DNA of 64,000 nucleotides from the NCBI RefSeq assembly GCF_001500025.1, contig NZ_LQIW01000034.1:248001-312000 (forward strand), written 5' to 3'. A model generated the notes under the pieces. The model was not told where the DNA came from and ran no database searches. It worked only from the letters and a program-made list of their open reading frames with translations. A program made the translations under genes and the position numbers. Source of the stretch: Mycobacterium sp. IS-1590. GTDB taxonomy: Bacteria > Actinomycetota > Actinomycetes > Mycobacteriales > Mycobacteriaceae. Positions 1-8,813 of the stretch are shown here, piece after piece (within the stretch, counting starts at the first letter, position 1; every line of letters begins with the position of its first letter).

Positions 1-346
1 GCAGGAGCACGACGTCGGTGCCGTCCTCGGAGATGTCCTGATGGAAACTGCGCGGGACGGGGATGCGCATCCGGTCGGCGATCAGCGAGTAGAACTCGAC
101 CTCGGAGCGGTATCCCAGCGCCACCCGCTCCCGCACCGCGTCGTCCTGCGCCGACAGCTTGATCGCGAACGAGGCGGGCAGGTCGGTGTCCGCGCCGTAT
201 GTCGCCGACACTCGATAGGTGGCGCCGGTCTGGCCCGTTCCGATCGGCGTGACCGCGACCGTGTCGACGTCAGCTCCCAGCACCGATCCGAGCCACGCGG
301 GCGTTACATCTTCGGGCCCCCGTGGAATGGCGAGTGCGGATGTCAC
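1..346 (-). CDS. Aminoglycoside-phosphotransferase-like small-molecule kinase, N-terminal part (runs off window)
   Basis: Only the first 115 residues are present; the gene continues beyond base 1. The visible part matches the N-lobe of the APH/ecdysteroid-kinase-like fold: a glycine-rich loop (GTGQTGATY, residues 37-45), an ATP-type lysine in AIK (K63) and a glutamate in SEVEFY (E82). The start is the GTG at 346, because a -10 hexamer TAATGT lies exactly 7 bases upstream. Such kinases phosphorylate hydroxyl groups of small molecules; the substrate cannot be told. The kinase at 32737-34692 shares the same N-lobe pattern. Confidence 0.8.
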   Translation of the reverse strand, partial: MTSALAIPRGPEDVTPAWLGSVLGADVDTVAVTPIGTGQTGATYRVSATYGADTDLPASFAIKLSAQDDAVRERVALGYRSEVEFYSLIADRMRIPVPRSFHQDISEDGTDVVLL

Positions 347-353
347 GCGCCGG

Positions 354-359
354 ACATTA
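354..359 (-). promoter_or_regulatory. -10 element TAATGT of leaderless kinase gene
   Basis: TAATGT on the minus strand is followed by 7 bases and the GTG at 346. This spacing places the transcription start at the start codon and decides the start. Confidence 0.5.
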
Positions 360-370
360 ACACCCTCGGG

Positions 371-1129
371 TCAGAGTCGGGTGAGGCGCAGCCGCCACGA
401 TTCGGGCCCACGTTCGAGATAGTCGAACGAGATCCGGCCGGCGGTGCGGTCGTGCAGCTGGTGCAGTAGCGGCACCGGATCGTGAGGCGCGACCAGCACC
501 ATGCTGGCGCCGACAGGAACCGCGTCGAATGCGCCGAATACCGTGGCGTGCCGAATCGAGTGCGGTACGTCGCGTACGTCGAGCACGGGCTCTTCGGCGT
601 CGGCTGCGCAACCGCAGCTGTGGCCGCCTTCGGCATGGTGGTCGCCGCCGATCAGTTCGTGCATTCCGTCGAGGGAATCGGCGAGCGAGATTTCCGGGTC
701 GGAGGCGACAATCGGCAGGATCCGGTCGTTCTCGTCGACGAGGTGGGCCTCGAACACGACCCGCAGAGCGTGCCCCGCCGCGGCCGCACGCACGGGTGAG
801 CGTTCGGTGCGAACCCGGTCCACCAGGTCGCCGATGACGCGGTGCGCGGCGATCATCGACTCGATCAGCGGCCGGGCCCGTTCGGTGTGGGCGGCGGCCG
901 GGTAGAGGCGGGCCTCTTCGGCTCTGGCGTGTGGCAGCAACTCGCCGGTCAGAAATTCGACGGCCGCGGCGCGCGCCGCGTCGAAGCCGGCGCCGCGCTC
1001 AGCCGCCGACACCATCGCCTCCGTCAGCGCCGTGAGGTATCCGGCCAGCTCAGCGTGGTGATTCTTGACCGTCTCGGCCGCCTCCGCGTCCGCGGGTGTG
1101 GTGGCGACGATCAGCTCGTTGACAGTCAT
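371..1129 (-). CDS. Hemerythrin HHE domain plus DUF2249 protein
   Basis: 252 residues in two parts. Residues 15-145 form a four-helix hemerythrin-type bundle with likely di-iron ligands H24/H25, H67, E71, H96, H129 and E133. A linker with a CxC pair (C172, C174) leads to a DUF2249 domain (about 183-252). HHE proteins bind O2 or NO at a di-iron centre; DUF2249 often sits beside nitrite and nitric-oxide genes. The gene diverges from the regulator and NirK cluster across 58 bases, suggesting a cytoplasmic NO sensor, scavenger or repair factor. That role is inferred from context. Confidence 0.85.
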   Translation of the reverse strand: MTVNELIVATTPADAEAAETVKNHHAELAGYLTALTEAMVSAAERGAGFDAARAAAVEFLTGELLPHARAEEARLYPAAAHTERARPLIESMIAAHRVIGDLVDRVRTERSPVRAAAAGHALRVVFEAHLVDENDRILPIVASDPEISLADSLDGMHELIGGDHHAEGGHSCGCAADAEEPVLDVRDVPHSIRHATVFGAFDAVPVGASMVLVAPHDPVPLLHQLHDRTAGRISFDYLERGPESWRLRLTRL

Positions 1130-1168
1130 GATGGATTCCTTTCGGCTGTGCTGGTCCTACACCCAGCA

Positions 1169-1196
1169 ATTTACTACAATAATTTCCGTGGTAAAT
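1169..1196. promoter_or_regulatory. Inverted-repeat operator overlapping -10 and start of the SufR-like regulator
   Basis: ATTTACTAC (1169-1177) and GTGGTAAAT (1188-1196) form an inverted repeat, 8 of 9 bases matching, around a 10-base spacer. A perfect -10 hexamer TACAAT (1175-1180) lies inside it, 7 bases before the GTG start at 1188. A protein bound here would block the forward promoter and probably the divergent hemerythrin promoter. Autoregulation by the adjacent regulator is inferred. Confidence 0.6.
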
Positions 1197-1886
1197 ACCG
1201 GATCGCCCCTGGGGCCCTCGCCGACACCGTCGGCGACCGGTCCGGTGCCCTTGTCGGGGCAGCGGTTGAGGGTGCTCGAGCACGTGCGGGCCCACGCCCC
1301 GATCCGAACAGTCGATGCGGCGGCCCAACTGTCGCTGCACCAGAACACCGTCCGCGAGCACCTGGACGCGCTCGTCGACCTCGGCCTCGTCGAGCGCGCC
1401 ACCGAACCCGCCGCCGGGCGCGGCCGGCCCGCGGCGCTGTATCGGCCCTCGGCGGCCGACCCCGCGGTTCGGGTCCGTGACTACGCGGGTCTTGCCACCG
1501 CCCTCGCCGGACACCTCGCCCGCACCAGCCCCGACCCCGAACGCGACGCTCGCGCCGCCGGCATCGAGTGGGGTCGCGAGCTGGCCGACGAGGCGGCACG
1601 CACCGACGGTGATGCGCGCCAAGCGGTCCTCGAAGCGCTGGCCCGGCTGGGCTTCGCCCCCGACGACGAGGGCGCCGAGCGCGGGGTGGCGCTGCGCCGC
1701 TGTCCGCTGCTCGACGCGGCCCGTCGCTATCCGAGCGTGGTCTGCCAGGTCCACCTCGGCATCGTCGAGGGGTTGTTGCAGAGCATCGACGCGCCGACCG
1801 GGCCCGGCCTGGACCTCATCCCGTTCGCCGAGCCCGGCGCCTGCCGGTTGTTCCTTCCCGATCCGGTGGTGAAAAACCATGGCTGA
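1188..1886 (+). CDS. SufR-like winged-helix regulator with cysteine cluster
   Basis: 232 residues. A winged helix-turn-helix occupies about 24-85 with a GRGRP wing (77-81). The C-terminal half carries three conserved-looking cysteines (C172, C186, C219) in the pattern RCPLLDAA, VVCQVHLG and GACRL, as in SufR-type Fe-S regulators of the ArsR/DeoR group. An upstream in-frame ATG exists at 1065, but the GTG at 1188 is chosen because TACAAT sits 7 bases before it. It overlaps the next gene by 8 bases, so it probably leads the nnrS-nirK operon and senses NO or oxidative damage through the cluster. Cluster binding is inferred from cysteines only. Confidence 0.75.
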   Translation: MVNTGSPLGPSPTPSATGPVPLSGQRLRVLEHVRAHAPIRTVDAAAQLSLHQNTVREHLDALVDLGLVERATEPAAGRGRPAALYRPSAADPAVRVRDYAGLATALAGHLARTSPDPERDARAAGIEWGRELADEAARTDGDARQAVLEALARLGFAPDDEGAERGVALRRCPLLDAARRYPSVVCQVHLGIVEGLLQSIDAPTGPGLDLIPFAEPGACRLFLPDPVVKNHG

Positions 1887-2967
1887 GAGACGGATTCCCG
1901 CCCGCGCGCTGTTTCTGGTGCCCGGCGGATTCGCGTTGCTGGCCGGGCTGGACGCGGGGCTGCTGCAACTCGGACTACCGGCCCCGATCGGCACCGCGAG
2001 ATTGGCCGACGTGCACGGGATTCTGCTGGTGCTCGGGTTCGTGGGCACCGTGATCGCGGTGGAACGCGCGGTCGCCTCGGGCCGGCGGTGGTGCTACCTC
2101 GCACCGGGGTTCCTGGGTCTTGGCGCCGTTCTGCTCGTCAGTCCGGCGCCGCGACGCCTGGCCGACCTCGCCCTGCTGGCGGGAGCCGGACTGCTCGTGG
2201 CGGTCTATGTGCCGCTGTGGCGGCGCAGTTGGGACGTGGCGGTGCTGGTGCAGGCGGCCGGCGCGCTCCTGGCGACCGGCGCGGCTCTGCTGTGGGCGGC
2301 CGGCGTGCCGGTCTCGGAGCTACTCGGCTGGCTGGCCGGGTTCCTGATCCTGACCATCGCGGGCGAGCGCCTCGAACTGGCGCGGGTGGCGATGCTCGGC
2401 ACCCGCGCCGAAGTTGCCCTCCTCGCGGCAACGGCGGCGCTGGTCGTGGGGGTGGTGGCTCAAACAATCTGGCCGACAGCAGGTTCTGTGCTTCTTGGCG
2501 CCGCGGTACTGGCGATCACAGGCTGGCTGCTGCGATTCGACGTCGCCAGGCGCACCGTTCACACCACGGGCCTGACGCGCTACATGGCGGTGTGCCTGTT
2601 GGCCGGGTACGGATGGTTGGCGGTTTCCGGCCTGGCGTGGCTGGTGGTGGGTCCGGTGCGCTCCGGCGGCTACGACGCGGTCGTGCACGCGGTGATGCTC
2701 GGATTCGTCTTGTCGATGATCATGGCGCACGCACCGGTCATCATGCCCGCGGTGCTGCGCGTCCCGGTGCCGTACACGCCGCTGATGTACGGCCCGGTGG
2801 CACTGCTGCACGCATCGCTGCTGCTGCGGACGGTCATCGGAGATGTACGCGGTGTCGAGTGGGCGCTACAAGCCGGCGGAGTACTCAACATCGTGGCCGT
2901 GCTCGCCTTCGCCGGGATCGCGGTTCATGCCGCGACGACGCGTCGGCCGACCGGGGTGCCGGCATGA
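1879..2967 (+). CDS. NnrS-like multi-pass membrane protein
   Basis: 362 residues, almost wholly hydrophobic, with about 11-12 predicted membrane helices. Scattered histidines lie at helix ends (ADVHGI near residue 45, VVHAVMLGF and MAHAPVIMP in the C-terminal third), as in NnrS-type haem/copper membrane proteins linked to NO stress. It is translationally coupled to both neighbours: 8-base overlap with the regulator and an ATGA overlap with the NirK fusion. A role in nitrite reduction or protection from NO follows from context; the family assignment is tentative. Confidence 0.6.
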   Translation: MAERRIPARALFLVPGGFALLAGLDAGLLQLGLPAPIGTARLADVHGILLVLGFVGTVIAVERAVASGRRWCYLAPGFLGLGAVLLVSPAPRRLADLALLAGAGLLVAVYVPLWRRSWDVAVLVQAAGALLATGAALLWAAGVPVSELLGWLAGFLILTIAGERLELARVAMLGTRAEVALLAATAALVVGVVAQTIWPTAGSVLLGAAVLAITGWLLRFDVARRTVHTTGLTRYMAVCLLAGYGWLAVSGLAWLVVGPVRSGGYDAVVHAVMLGFVLSMIMAHAPVIMPAVLRVPVPYTPLMYGPVALLHASLLLRTVIGDVRGVEWALQAGGVLNIVAVLAFAGIAVHAATTRRPTGVPA

Positions 2968-5528
2968 ACCGCGGACGATGGCATCTGCGAGTAGGCACCG
3001 TCGTATTCGCCTGGCTGGCAGCACTTGTCGTGGTCGCCCTCGTGCACCGGTCCCTGCCGGTGTCCGGCTGGTTGCTGATCCATCTGCTCGGTCTCGGCGC
3101 CGCCGGTAATGCGATCCTGATCTGGAGCCGCCATTTCACCGATGCGTTGCTGCGGCGTCCGCCGGACTCGTCGCGAGCCGGGCAGGCGTGGCGCATCGCA
3201 GTGTTCAACGCGGGGGCGGTGGCGGTGGTCACGGGCGTGCCCACCGGCATGTGGCCGGTGGTGCTGACCGGCGGGGTTGCCGTCGGCGCCGTCGCGCTGG
3301 CCCACTGCGTGACGCTGATCCGCCAGCTTCGGCGCGCACTGCCGGCGCGCTTCGACGACACCGTGCGTTACTACGTCGCTGCCGCCGTGCTGCTCTCGAT
3401 CGGCGCCGGGCTGGGCGTGGCGATGGCGAACCCGGCCCTACCTGGGACCACCTACGACCGGATCGTCATCGCCCACGCGGCGGTGAACCTGTTCGGATGG
3501 CTCGGGCTCTCGGTGCTCGGTACCTTGGTCACGCTGTGGCCGACGATGCTGCGCACCCGGATGGCCGACGGTGTCGAGGTCGCCGCCCGCCGCGGGTTGG
3601 CCCCTCTCACAGGTGGATTGGCGATCGCCGGGGCGGGAGCGCTTGTCGGCTCACCACTTCTCACCGCCGCGGGAGCGCTCGGCTACCTGACGGCCACGCT
3701 CTATGTGTTGTGGCCGCATCTCGACGAATTGCGGCGTAAGCGGCCGAGCACCTTCCCGACGCTGTCGGTGCTGGCCGGTGTGGTGTGGCTGGTGGGGTCG
3801 CTGGCCTACGCCGTGCTCGCGTTCGCCACCGCGCCGACGTGGTCCGCACTGCTCGACCGGGCGGGTCTGCTCACCGTGTCCGTGCTCGCGGGTTTCCTGG
3901 TGCAGGTTCTCTTGGGCTCGCTGAGCTACCTGACCACCATCGTCGTCGGCGGTCGCGCTGCCTCCATCGCGGCGACGATCGAATTGGAACGCGGCGCACC
4001 GTGGCGGCTCGCCGTCGCCAACTTCGCACTGCTGCTGTGTGTACTGCCGACTCCGAGCCTGCTGCGGGTGGCGGCGTCGGTGTTGGTGCTGACGGCATAT
4101 GCAGCATTCCTGCCGCTGCTGGTGCGGGCGGTGTGGAAGGCACGCAGGCTCCGCGATACACCGTCGACGCCGGGACCGCCCCCGCCGGGGCCGCCGGCGC
4201 GCTATCGCCTCGGCGTCGCGGCCGCCGGCCTGGGCGTCGTCGTGCTCACCGCAGCGGCCGCGGTGGCCGCGGACCCGTCGGCGATCGGAGTCGCGACCGC
4301 GCCGTCGGCATCGGTGCCTGCGACGGGGCAGACGACACAGGTCGAGGTGCGCATCGAGGGCATGCGCTATGTGCCCGACACCATCTCGGTACCCGCCGGG
4401 AACCGGCTGGAGGTCACACTCGTCAACGGCGGATCCGATCACCACGACTTGGTGCTGTCGAACGGCACCAGGACCGGCCGCCTCGCACCGGGAGAGCGAG
4501 CCGTCCTCGACGCCGGCGTGATCGGCGCCGACCTCGACGGGTGGTGCTCGATCGCCGGGCACCGCCAGATGGGAATGACCATGTCGGTGCGGGCGGCCGG
4601 AATCCACCATTCGGAACACCACGAGACGGCACCGGAGTCGATCGCCGGTGACGACGTCGCGCGCAGTCTTGCCGCGGCGGCCGGCCCGGATTTCGTGCCG
4701 CGTGACGCCGCCTTGGCCGCCGCGACGCCCAACCACCGCGTCACGCTGACGGTCACCGAGGTCGAGCGCGAAGTGTCGCCGGGAATCACCCAGCGCCAGT
4801 GGACATTCGGCGGCTCGGCGCCCGGACCGACGCTGCGGGGCAAGGTCGGCGACGTCTTCGAGGTGACCCTCGTCAACGACGGCACGATCGGGCACTCGAT
4901 CGACTTCCACGCCGGGGCGCTCGCCCCGGACGTGCCGATGCGCACCATCCAACCCGGCGAACGCCTCGTCTACCGGTTCGGCGCGAACCGTGCCGGCGTG
5001 TGGATGTATCACTGCTCGACGATGCCGATGTCGGTGCACATCGCCAACGGCATGTTCGGAGCGGTGATCATCGACCCGCCCGACCTCGCACCCGTGGACC
5101 GCGAATACCTTCTCGTGCAGTCCGAGTTCTACCTCGGTCCGCCCGGCGGCGAAGTCGACGCCGACAAGGTCGTCGCCGAAAAGCCCGACCTGGTGGTCTT
5201 CAACGGCTACGCCAACCAGTACGACCACGCGCCGCTGACCGCCCGGATCGGGGAGCGGGTGCGGATCTGGGTGCTGGCGGCCGGGCCGAACCGCGCCAGC
5301 TCCTTCCACGTGGTCGGTGGCCAGTTCGACACCGTGTGGGCCGAGGGCGACTACCGGCTGCGGCCAGGCCCCGGCGGCGCGCAGGTCCTCGGATTATCAG
5401 CGGCCCAAGGCGGTTTCGTGGAGCTGAGCTTCGATCAGCCCGGGCGCTATCCGTTCGTCACCCACGCGATGGTCGACGCCGAACGCGGCGCGCACGGGAT
5501 CATCGAGGTCACGGCGCAACCCGGGTAG
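2964..5528 (+). CDS. nirK: Membrane-anchored copper nitrite reductase fusion (TM domain, cupredoxin, NirK)
   Basis: 854 residues in three parts. Residues 1-395 hold about 10 membrane helices resembling the preceding gene. Residues 456-543 are a cupredoxin with type-1 copper ligands (H493/H494, C528, H533, M536 or M538). Residues 585-852 are a two-domain NirK with every hallmark residue: H644, C684, H692 and M697 for type-1 copper; H649, H683 and H782 for type-2 copper; catalytic D647 and H755. It should reduce nitrite to NO outside the membrane, the extra cupredoxin probably relaying electrons. The ATG at 2964 overlaps the previous stop, so the longer in-frame opening is not used. Confidence 0.85.
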   Translation: MNRGRWHLRVGTVVFAWLAALVVVALVHRSLPVSGWLLIHLLGLGAAGNAILIWSRHFTDALLRRPPDSSRAGQAWRIAVFNAGAVAVVTGVPTGMWPVVLTGGVAVGAVALAHCVTLIRQLRRALPARFDDTVRYYVAAAVLLSIGAGLGVAMANPALPGTTYDRIVIAHAAVNLFGWLGLSVLGTLVTLWPTMLRTRMADGVEVAARRGLAPLTGGLAIAGAGALVGSPLLTAAGALGYLTATLYVLWPHLDELRRKRPSTFPTLSVLAGVVWLVGSLAYAVLAFATAPTWSALLDRAGLLTVSVLAGFLVQVLLGSLSYLTTIVVGGRAASIAATIELERGAPWRLAVANFALLLCVLPTPSLLRVAASVLVLTAYAAFLPLLVRAVWKARRLRDTPSTPGPPPPGPPARYRLGVAAAGLGVVVLTAAAAVAADPSAIGVATAPSASVPATGQTTQVEVRIEGMRYVPDTISVPAGNRLEVTLVNGGSDHHDLVLSNGTRTGRLAPGERAVLDAGVIGADLDGWCSIAGHRQMGMTMSVRAAGIHHSEHHETAPESIAGDDVARSLAAAAGPDFVPRDAALAAATPNHRVTLTVTEVEREVSPGITQRQWTFGGSAPGPTLRGKVGDVFEVTLVNDGTIGHSIDFHAGALAPDVPMRTIQPGERLVYRFGANRAGVWMYHCSTMPMSVHIANGMFGAVIIDPPDLAPVDREYLLVQSEFYLGPPGGEVDADKVVAEKPDLVVFNGYANQYDHAPLTARIGERVRIWVLAAGPNRASSFHVVGGQFDTVWAEGDYRLRPGPGGAQVLGLSAAQGGFVELSFDQPGRYPFVTHAMVDAERGAHGIIEVTAQPG

Positions 5529-5537
5529 ATCCGAGAC

Positions 5538-7010
5538 TCACTCCGGGTAGCGGCGCGGTGTGAACACCCGGTCACCGTCATCGGTGTACCACTGGGTCTG
5601 CGACGAGCCGATGATCAGCAGGCAGCGCATGTCGACGTCGCCGGGGTCCAGGTCCGCCAGTCGCACCACCTTGACCTCCTCGCCGGAGCCGGAGACGTCG
5701 CGGCCGATGACCACCGGAGTGCCCGGATCGCGGTGCTCGAGCAGCAACTCGCGCATCGCACCGACCTGCCAGGTGCGGGTCTTGGACGCCGGGTTGTAGA
5801 TCGCCAGCACCAGATCGGCCGCCGCGGCCGCGGTCAACCGCGCGGCGATCACGTCCCACGGCTTGAGCCGGTCCGACAGCGAGATCACCGCATAGTCGTG
5901 GCCCAGCGGCGCGCCGACCCGGCTGGCGACGGCCTGCGCCGCCGTCATCGCCGGTATCACCCGCACCGAGACCCCCGGCCACTGCTTGGCCTCCTCGAGC
6001 ACCGCGGTCGCCATCGCGAAAACCCCCGGGTCGCCGGATGACACGACCGCGACCGTGCGGCCCTGCTCGGCCAAGGTGCACGCCAGCCGGGCGCGGGCGG
6101 GCTCATCGGTGTTGTCGCTGGGGTGTTTGCGTTGGCCTGCCCGGTTTCCCACCCGGTCGAGATAGGGGCCGTAACCGATTAGGTCGGTGGCCGCGGCGAG
6201 TTCACGACGGCACTGCGGGGTCATCCAGTCGGTGCTGCCCGGGCCCAGTCCGACCACCGCGACGCTTCCGGTCGGCGCCTGTTGATCGCGTCGTCCCGGC
6301 AGCATGGCCAGCGAGAAGTACGGCACCGTGGAGGCGTCGACCTCGTCGGCGCCCAACACCCGCTGCTGCGACGTGCTGGCCCGTTCGACGTAGAACGCGT
6401 CGTCCAACCGACCGGTCGCCGAGAGCGCCTCGCGCACAGCCGGATACGAACGCCCGAGCTTGAGCATCACCGCCGCGTCGGTATCGGCGAGCCTGCGTTG
6501 AAGTTCGTCGGGGGGCAGCGTGCCGGGCAGGATCGTCAACACCTCGTCACCCTGGACGAGGGGAGTGGCCACCGCCGCCGACGCAGCGCTGACCGACGTC
6601 ACCCCCGGCACGATGACCGCGTGGAACCGTTCGGTGAGCCGGGTGTGCATGTGCATGTAGGAGCTGTAGAACAGCGGGTCGCCCTCGGCGAGCAGGGCCA
6701 CGTTACGGCCCGCTTCCAGGTGGGCGGCGATGCGCTCGGCGGCTTCGCGGTAGAAGTCCTCGATCGCGCCGGCGTAGCCGCCGGGGTGGTCGGTCGTCTC
6801 GGTGGTGACCGGATAGACCAGGTGCTCTTCGATCTGACCGGGCCGCAGGTACGGTTCGGCGATACCGCGCGCGATGCTCTTTCCATGGCGCGCACTGTGG
6901 TACGCGACGACGTCGGCCTCGCCGATCACCCGCGCCGCCTTGACCGTCACCAGTTCCGGATCACCGGGGCCCAGCCCGACGCCCCAGAGCGTTCCTCGCG
7001 TCGCGCTCAT
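5538..7010 (-). CDS. cobIJ: CobI-CobJ fusion: precorrin-2 C20- and precorrin-3B C17-methyltransferase
   Basis: 490 residues made of two SAM-dependent tetrapyrrole methylases. CobI (about 6-242) has the [11 protein letters not shown] start and the [11 protein letters not shown] loop (108-118). CobJ (about 248-490) repeats the pattern with VGLGPGSTD (253) and [10 protein letters not shown] (324-333). They methylate C20 of precorrin-2, then C17 with ring contraction in aerobic cobalamin synthesis. The fused form is known from mycobacteria. It is the last gene of cobG-cobH-cobIJ; its ATG overlaps the cobH stop by 4 bases. It converges on nirK with 9 bases between stops. Confidence 0.95.
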   Translation of the reverse strand: MSATRGTLWGVGLGPGDPELVTVKAARVIGEADVVAYHSARHGKSIARGIAEPYLRPGQIEEHLVYPVTTETTDHPGGYAGAIEDFYREAAERIAAHLEAGRNVALLAEGDPLFYSSYMHMHTRLTERFHAVIVPGVTSVSAASAAVATPLVQGDEVLTILPGTLPPDELQRRLADTDAAVMLKLGRSYPAVREALSATGRLDDAFYVERASTSQQRVLGADEVDASTVPYFSLAMLPGRRDQQAPTGSVAVVGLGPGSTDWMTPQCRRELAAATDLIGYGPYLDRVGNRAGQRKHPSDNTDEPARARLACTLAEQGRTVAVVSSGDPGVFAMATAVLEEAKQWPGVSVRVIPAMTAAQAVASRVGAPLGHDYAVISLSDRLKPWDVIAARLTAAAAADLVLAIYNPASKTRTWQVGAMRELLLEHRDPGTPVVIGRDVSGSGEEVKVVRLADLDPGDVDMRCLLIIGSSQTQWYTDDGDRVFTPRRYPE

Positions 7011-7633
7011 TCCCGTTCCGTCGCAATCGCATTCACGGCCGCGGCGGCCATCGCACTGCCGCCGCGACGACCCATCACCACCAGATAGGACATCCCGCGG
7101 GGGCGGTCGAGGAGTTCCTGTTTGGACTGCGCCGAACCGACGAAGCCGACCGGACCACCGAGCACCGCCGCAGGAGTCGGGGCGCCCTCGTCGAGGAGTT
7201 CGAGCAGCCGGAACAACGCCGTCGGCGCGTTGCCGATCGCCAGCACCGCACCGCCGAGCCGGTCGGCCCACAGGTCGATGGCCGCGGCGGACCGGGTGGT
7301 GCCCAGGCGCGCGGCGAGATCGGCCGCGCGCGGATCGGCCACCAGCGAGACCACCTCGTTGTCGGCGGGCAGCCGGGACCTGGTGATCCCCGCGGCGACC
7401 ATCGACGAGTCGCACAGCACCGGGGCGCCGGCGGCCAGCGCGGCGTGGGTCCTGCCGACGACGTCATCGCGGTACGCGACATGGTCGGCGACGTCGACCT
7501 GGCCACAGGTGTGGATCAACCGCACAACCACCCGGGCGACATCCTCGGGGAATCGCGTCAGGTCCGCCTCGTCGCGGATGGTCGCGAAAGACTGCCGGTA
7601 GATCTCCCCGGCATCGCGGATGTAGTCGAGCAC
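7007..7633 (-). CDS. cobH: Precorrin-8X methylmutase CobH
   Basis: 208 residues, normal for the family. It moves the methyl group from C11 to C12 of precorrin-8X, giving hydrogenobyrinate. The catalytic histidine lies in VRLIHTCGQ (H41), and the substrate-binding stretches [10 protein letters not shown] (about 75-84) and [13 protein letters not shown] (about 132-144) are intact. The ATGA overlap with cobIJ and a 9-base gap after cobG indicate one transcript. Confidence 0.95.
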   Translation of the reverse strand: MLDYIRDAGEIYRQSFATIRDEADLTRFPEDVARVVVRLIHTCGQVDVADHVAYRDDVVGRTHAALAAGAPVLCDSSMVAAGITRSRLPADNEVVSLVADPRAADLAARLGTTRSAAAIDLWADRLGGAVLAIGNAPTALFRLLELLDEGAPTPAAVLGGPVGFVGSAQSKQELLDRPRGMSYLVVMGRRGGSAMAAAAVNAIATERE

Positions 7634-7642
7634 GCGATCACC

Positions 7643-8758
7643 CTACGGGTGAGCGTCGCGCGTCCGGTATCCGTCTCCGGTTGCCACCAGCACCTCCCCG
7701 GTGGGCGGGCTGCCACAGGCCCTGTCGCATCCGACGAAGTGCCGGTGACCCGCGGCCGGCTGATCAACGGCCGCGGCGGCGTCCGCGCGGACGTCGGCGC
7801 GCGAGTGCTCACAGCCGGGGCGCCCCGTGCACGCGCTGATCGACAGCCAGGGCGAGTTCTCGTCGAACACCAACCCCAGTGGGGCGAGCACACGCAGCGC
7901 GACGTCGGCAACGTCCTCGGCAAGGTCGAAGACCAGCACCGAGCGCCACGGCGTGATGGCCATCGGCGCCTCGATCGCGGCGAGAAACTCCGCCGTCCGG
8001 GAGGGCAGCACACCGAGGGGGACCGCGGCGCCCAACGCGATGCGTCCGTCGTGCTGTTCGAGCCAACCGACAGGCGGGCGGGTGACCGCGGGCCGCGTCG
8101 CACCCGGATCCACGGTCGGCGCCAATTCACCCAGCAGCACATCGGTATTGCTGAGTTCCTTGACGCGCCAAGCGTTCCCGCGTACGGCGGTAAAGCGCCG
8201 GGCGACGTCGATCATCGTCGACACCGCCGTCTGTCTCGGCACCCGGACACCGGTGTCGCGCCCGGCCAACAGCAGCGCGGCCTCGGTTGCCCCGGCGTGC
8301 ACGCCGACGTCGGGCGCGAGACCGGAGATGTCGCCGCGCCCGTCGTCGATGCCGAACAGGAACCGGCCGGGCAGGGCGGCCAGTTCCGCCTCGGCCTGGA
8401 TGGCGTCGTCGAGTTCGGTCACCATTCCACGGATGTCGGCGCTCGTTCCCACCCGGCCCGACAGCGGTGAGGCGACGATGTTGCGCACGCGCTCATGGGT
8501 CGGGGAGGGCAGGAGACCGGCGGCCGCCACGGCGCTGGCGACCGCCCCGGTGTCGGTCACGCCGCGGATCTGGAGGTTGCCCCTCGACGTGAGTTCCAGC
8601 GTGCCAGCGCCCCAGTCGGCGGCCGCCCGTGCGAGCACCTCCAATTGCGCGGCGGTGATCACCCCGCCCGGCAGCCGCATCCGAGCCAGCGCACCGTCCG
8701 CGGCCCGATGCACCTGCAGCGCACCGGGGCAGGCGTCCTGGTCGCGGGTCCTGGCCAC
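7643..8758 (-). CDS. cobG: Precorrin-3B synthase CobG (Fe-S monooxygenase)
   Basis: 371 residues from the GTG at 8758 (VARTRDQDACPG), which matches the usual N terminus of mycobacterial CobG; a GTG at 8794 is possible. The protein belongs to the nitrite/sulfite reductase ferredoxin family. The 4Fe-4S motif is complete near the C terminus: C310-x5-C316 (CTGRPGC) and C344-x3-C348 (CDRAC). It hydroxylates precorrin-3A at C20 and forms the lactone, the oxygen-dependent step. It leads the cob operon. No cobalamin riboswitch was recognised upstream. Confidence 0.9.
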   Translation of the reverse strand: MARTRDQDACPGALQVHRAADGALARMRLPGGVITAAQLEVLARAAADWGAGTLELTSRGNLQIRGVTDTGAVASAVAAAGLLPSPTHERVRNIVASPLSGRVGTSADIRGMVTELDDAIQAEAELAALPGRFLFGIDDGRGDISGLAPDVGVHAGATEAALLLAGRDTGVRVPRQTAVSTMIDVARRFTAVRGNAWRVKELSNTDVLLGELAPTVDPGATRPAVTRPPVGWLEQHDGRIALGAAVPLGVLPSRTAEFLAAIEAPMAITPWRSVLVFDLAEDVADVALRVLAPLGLVFDENSPWLSISACTGRPGCEHSRADVRADAAAAVDQPAAGHRHFVGCDRACGSPPTGEVLVATGDGYRTRDAHP

Positions 8759-8813
8759 GAGTTCACGGTAGCCCGTGGCCGACCCCGCAAACACAGGTAG
8801 TGCAGGGGAGTGA

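Noticed and set aside
2088-2963. In-frame upstream extension of the NirK fusion
   Set aside because: It overlaps the NnrS-like gene and translates to Arg/Gly-rich low-complexity sequence; the ATG at 2964 gives a normal membrane helix and ATGA coupling.
3651-5309. 552-codon minus-strand open frame opposite nirK
   Set aside because: A GC-driven shadow: His/Arg/Gly-rich with no recognisable domain, while the plus strand has all NirK motifs.
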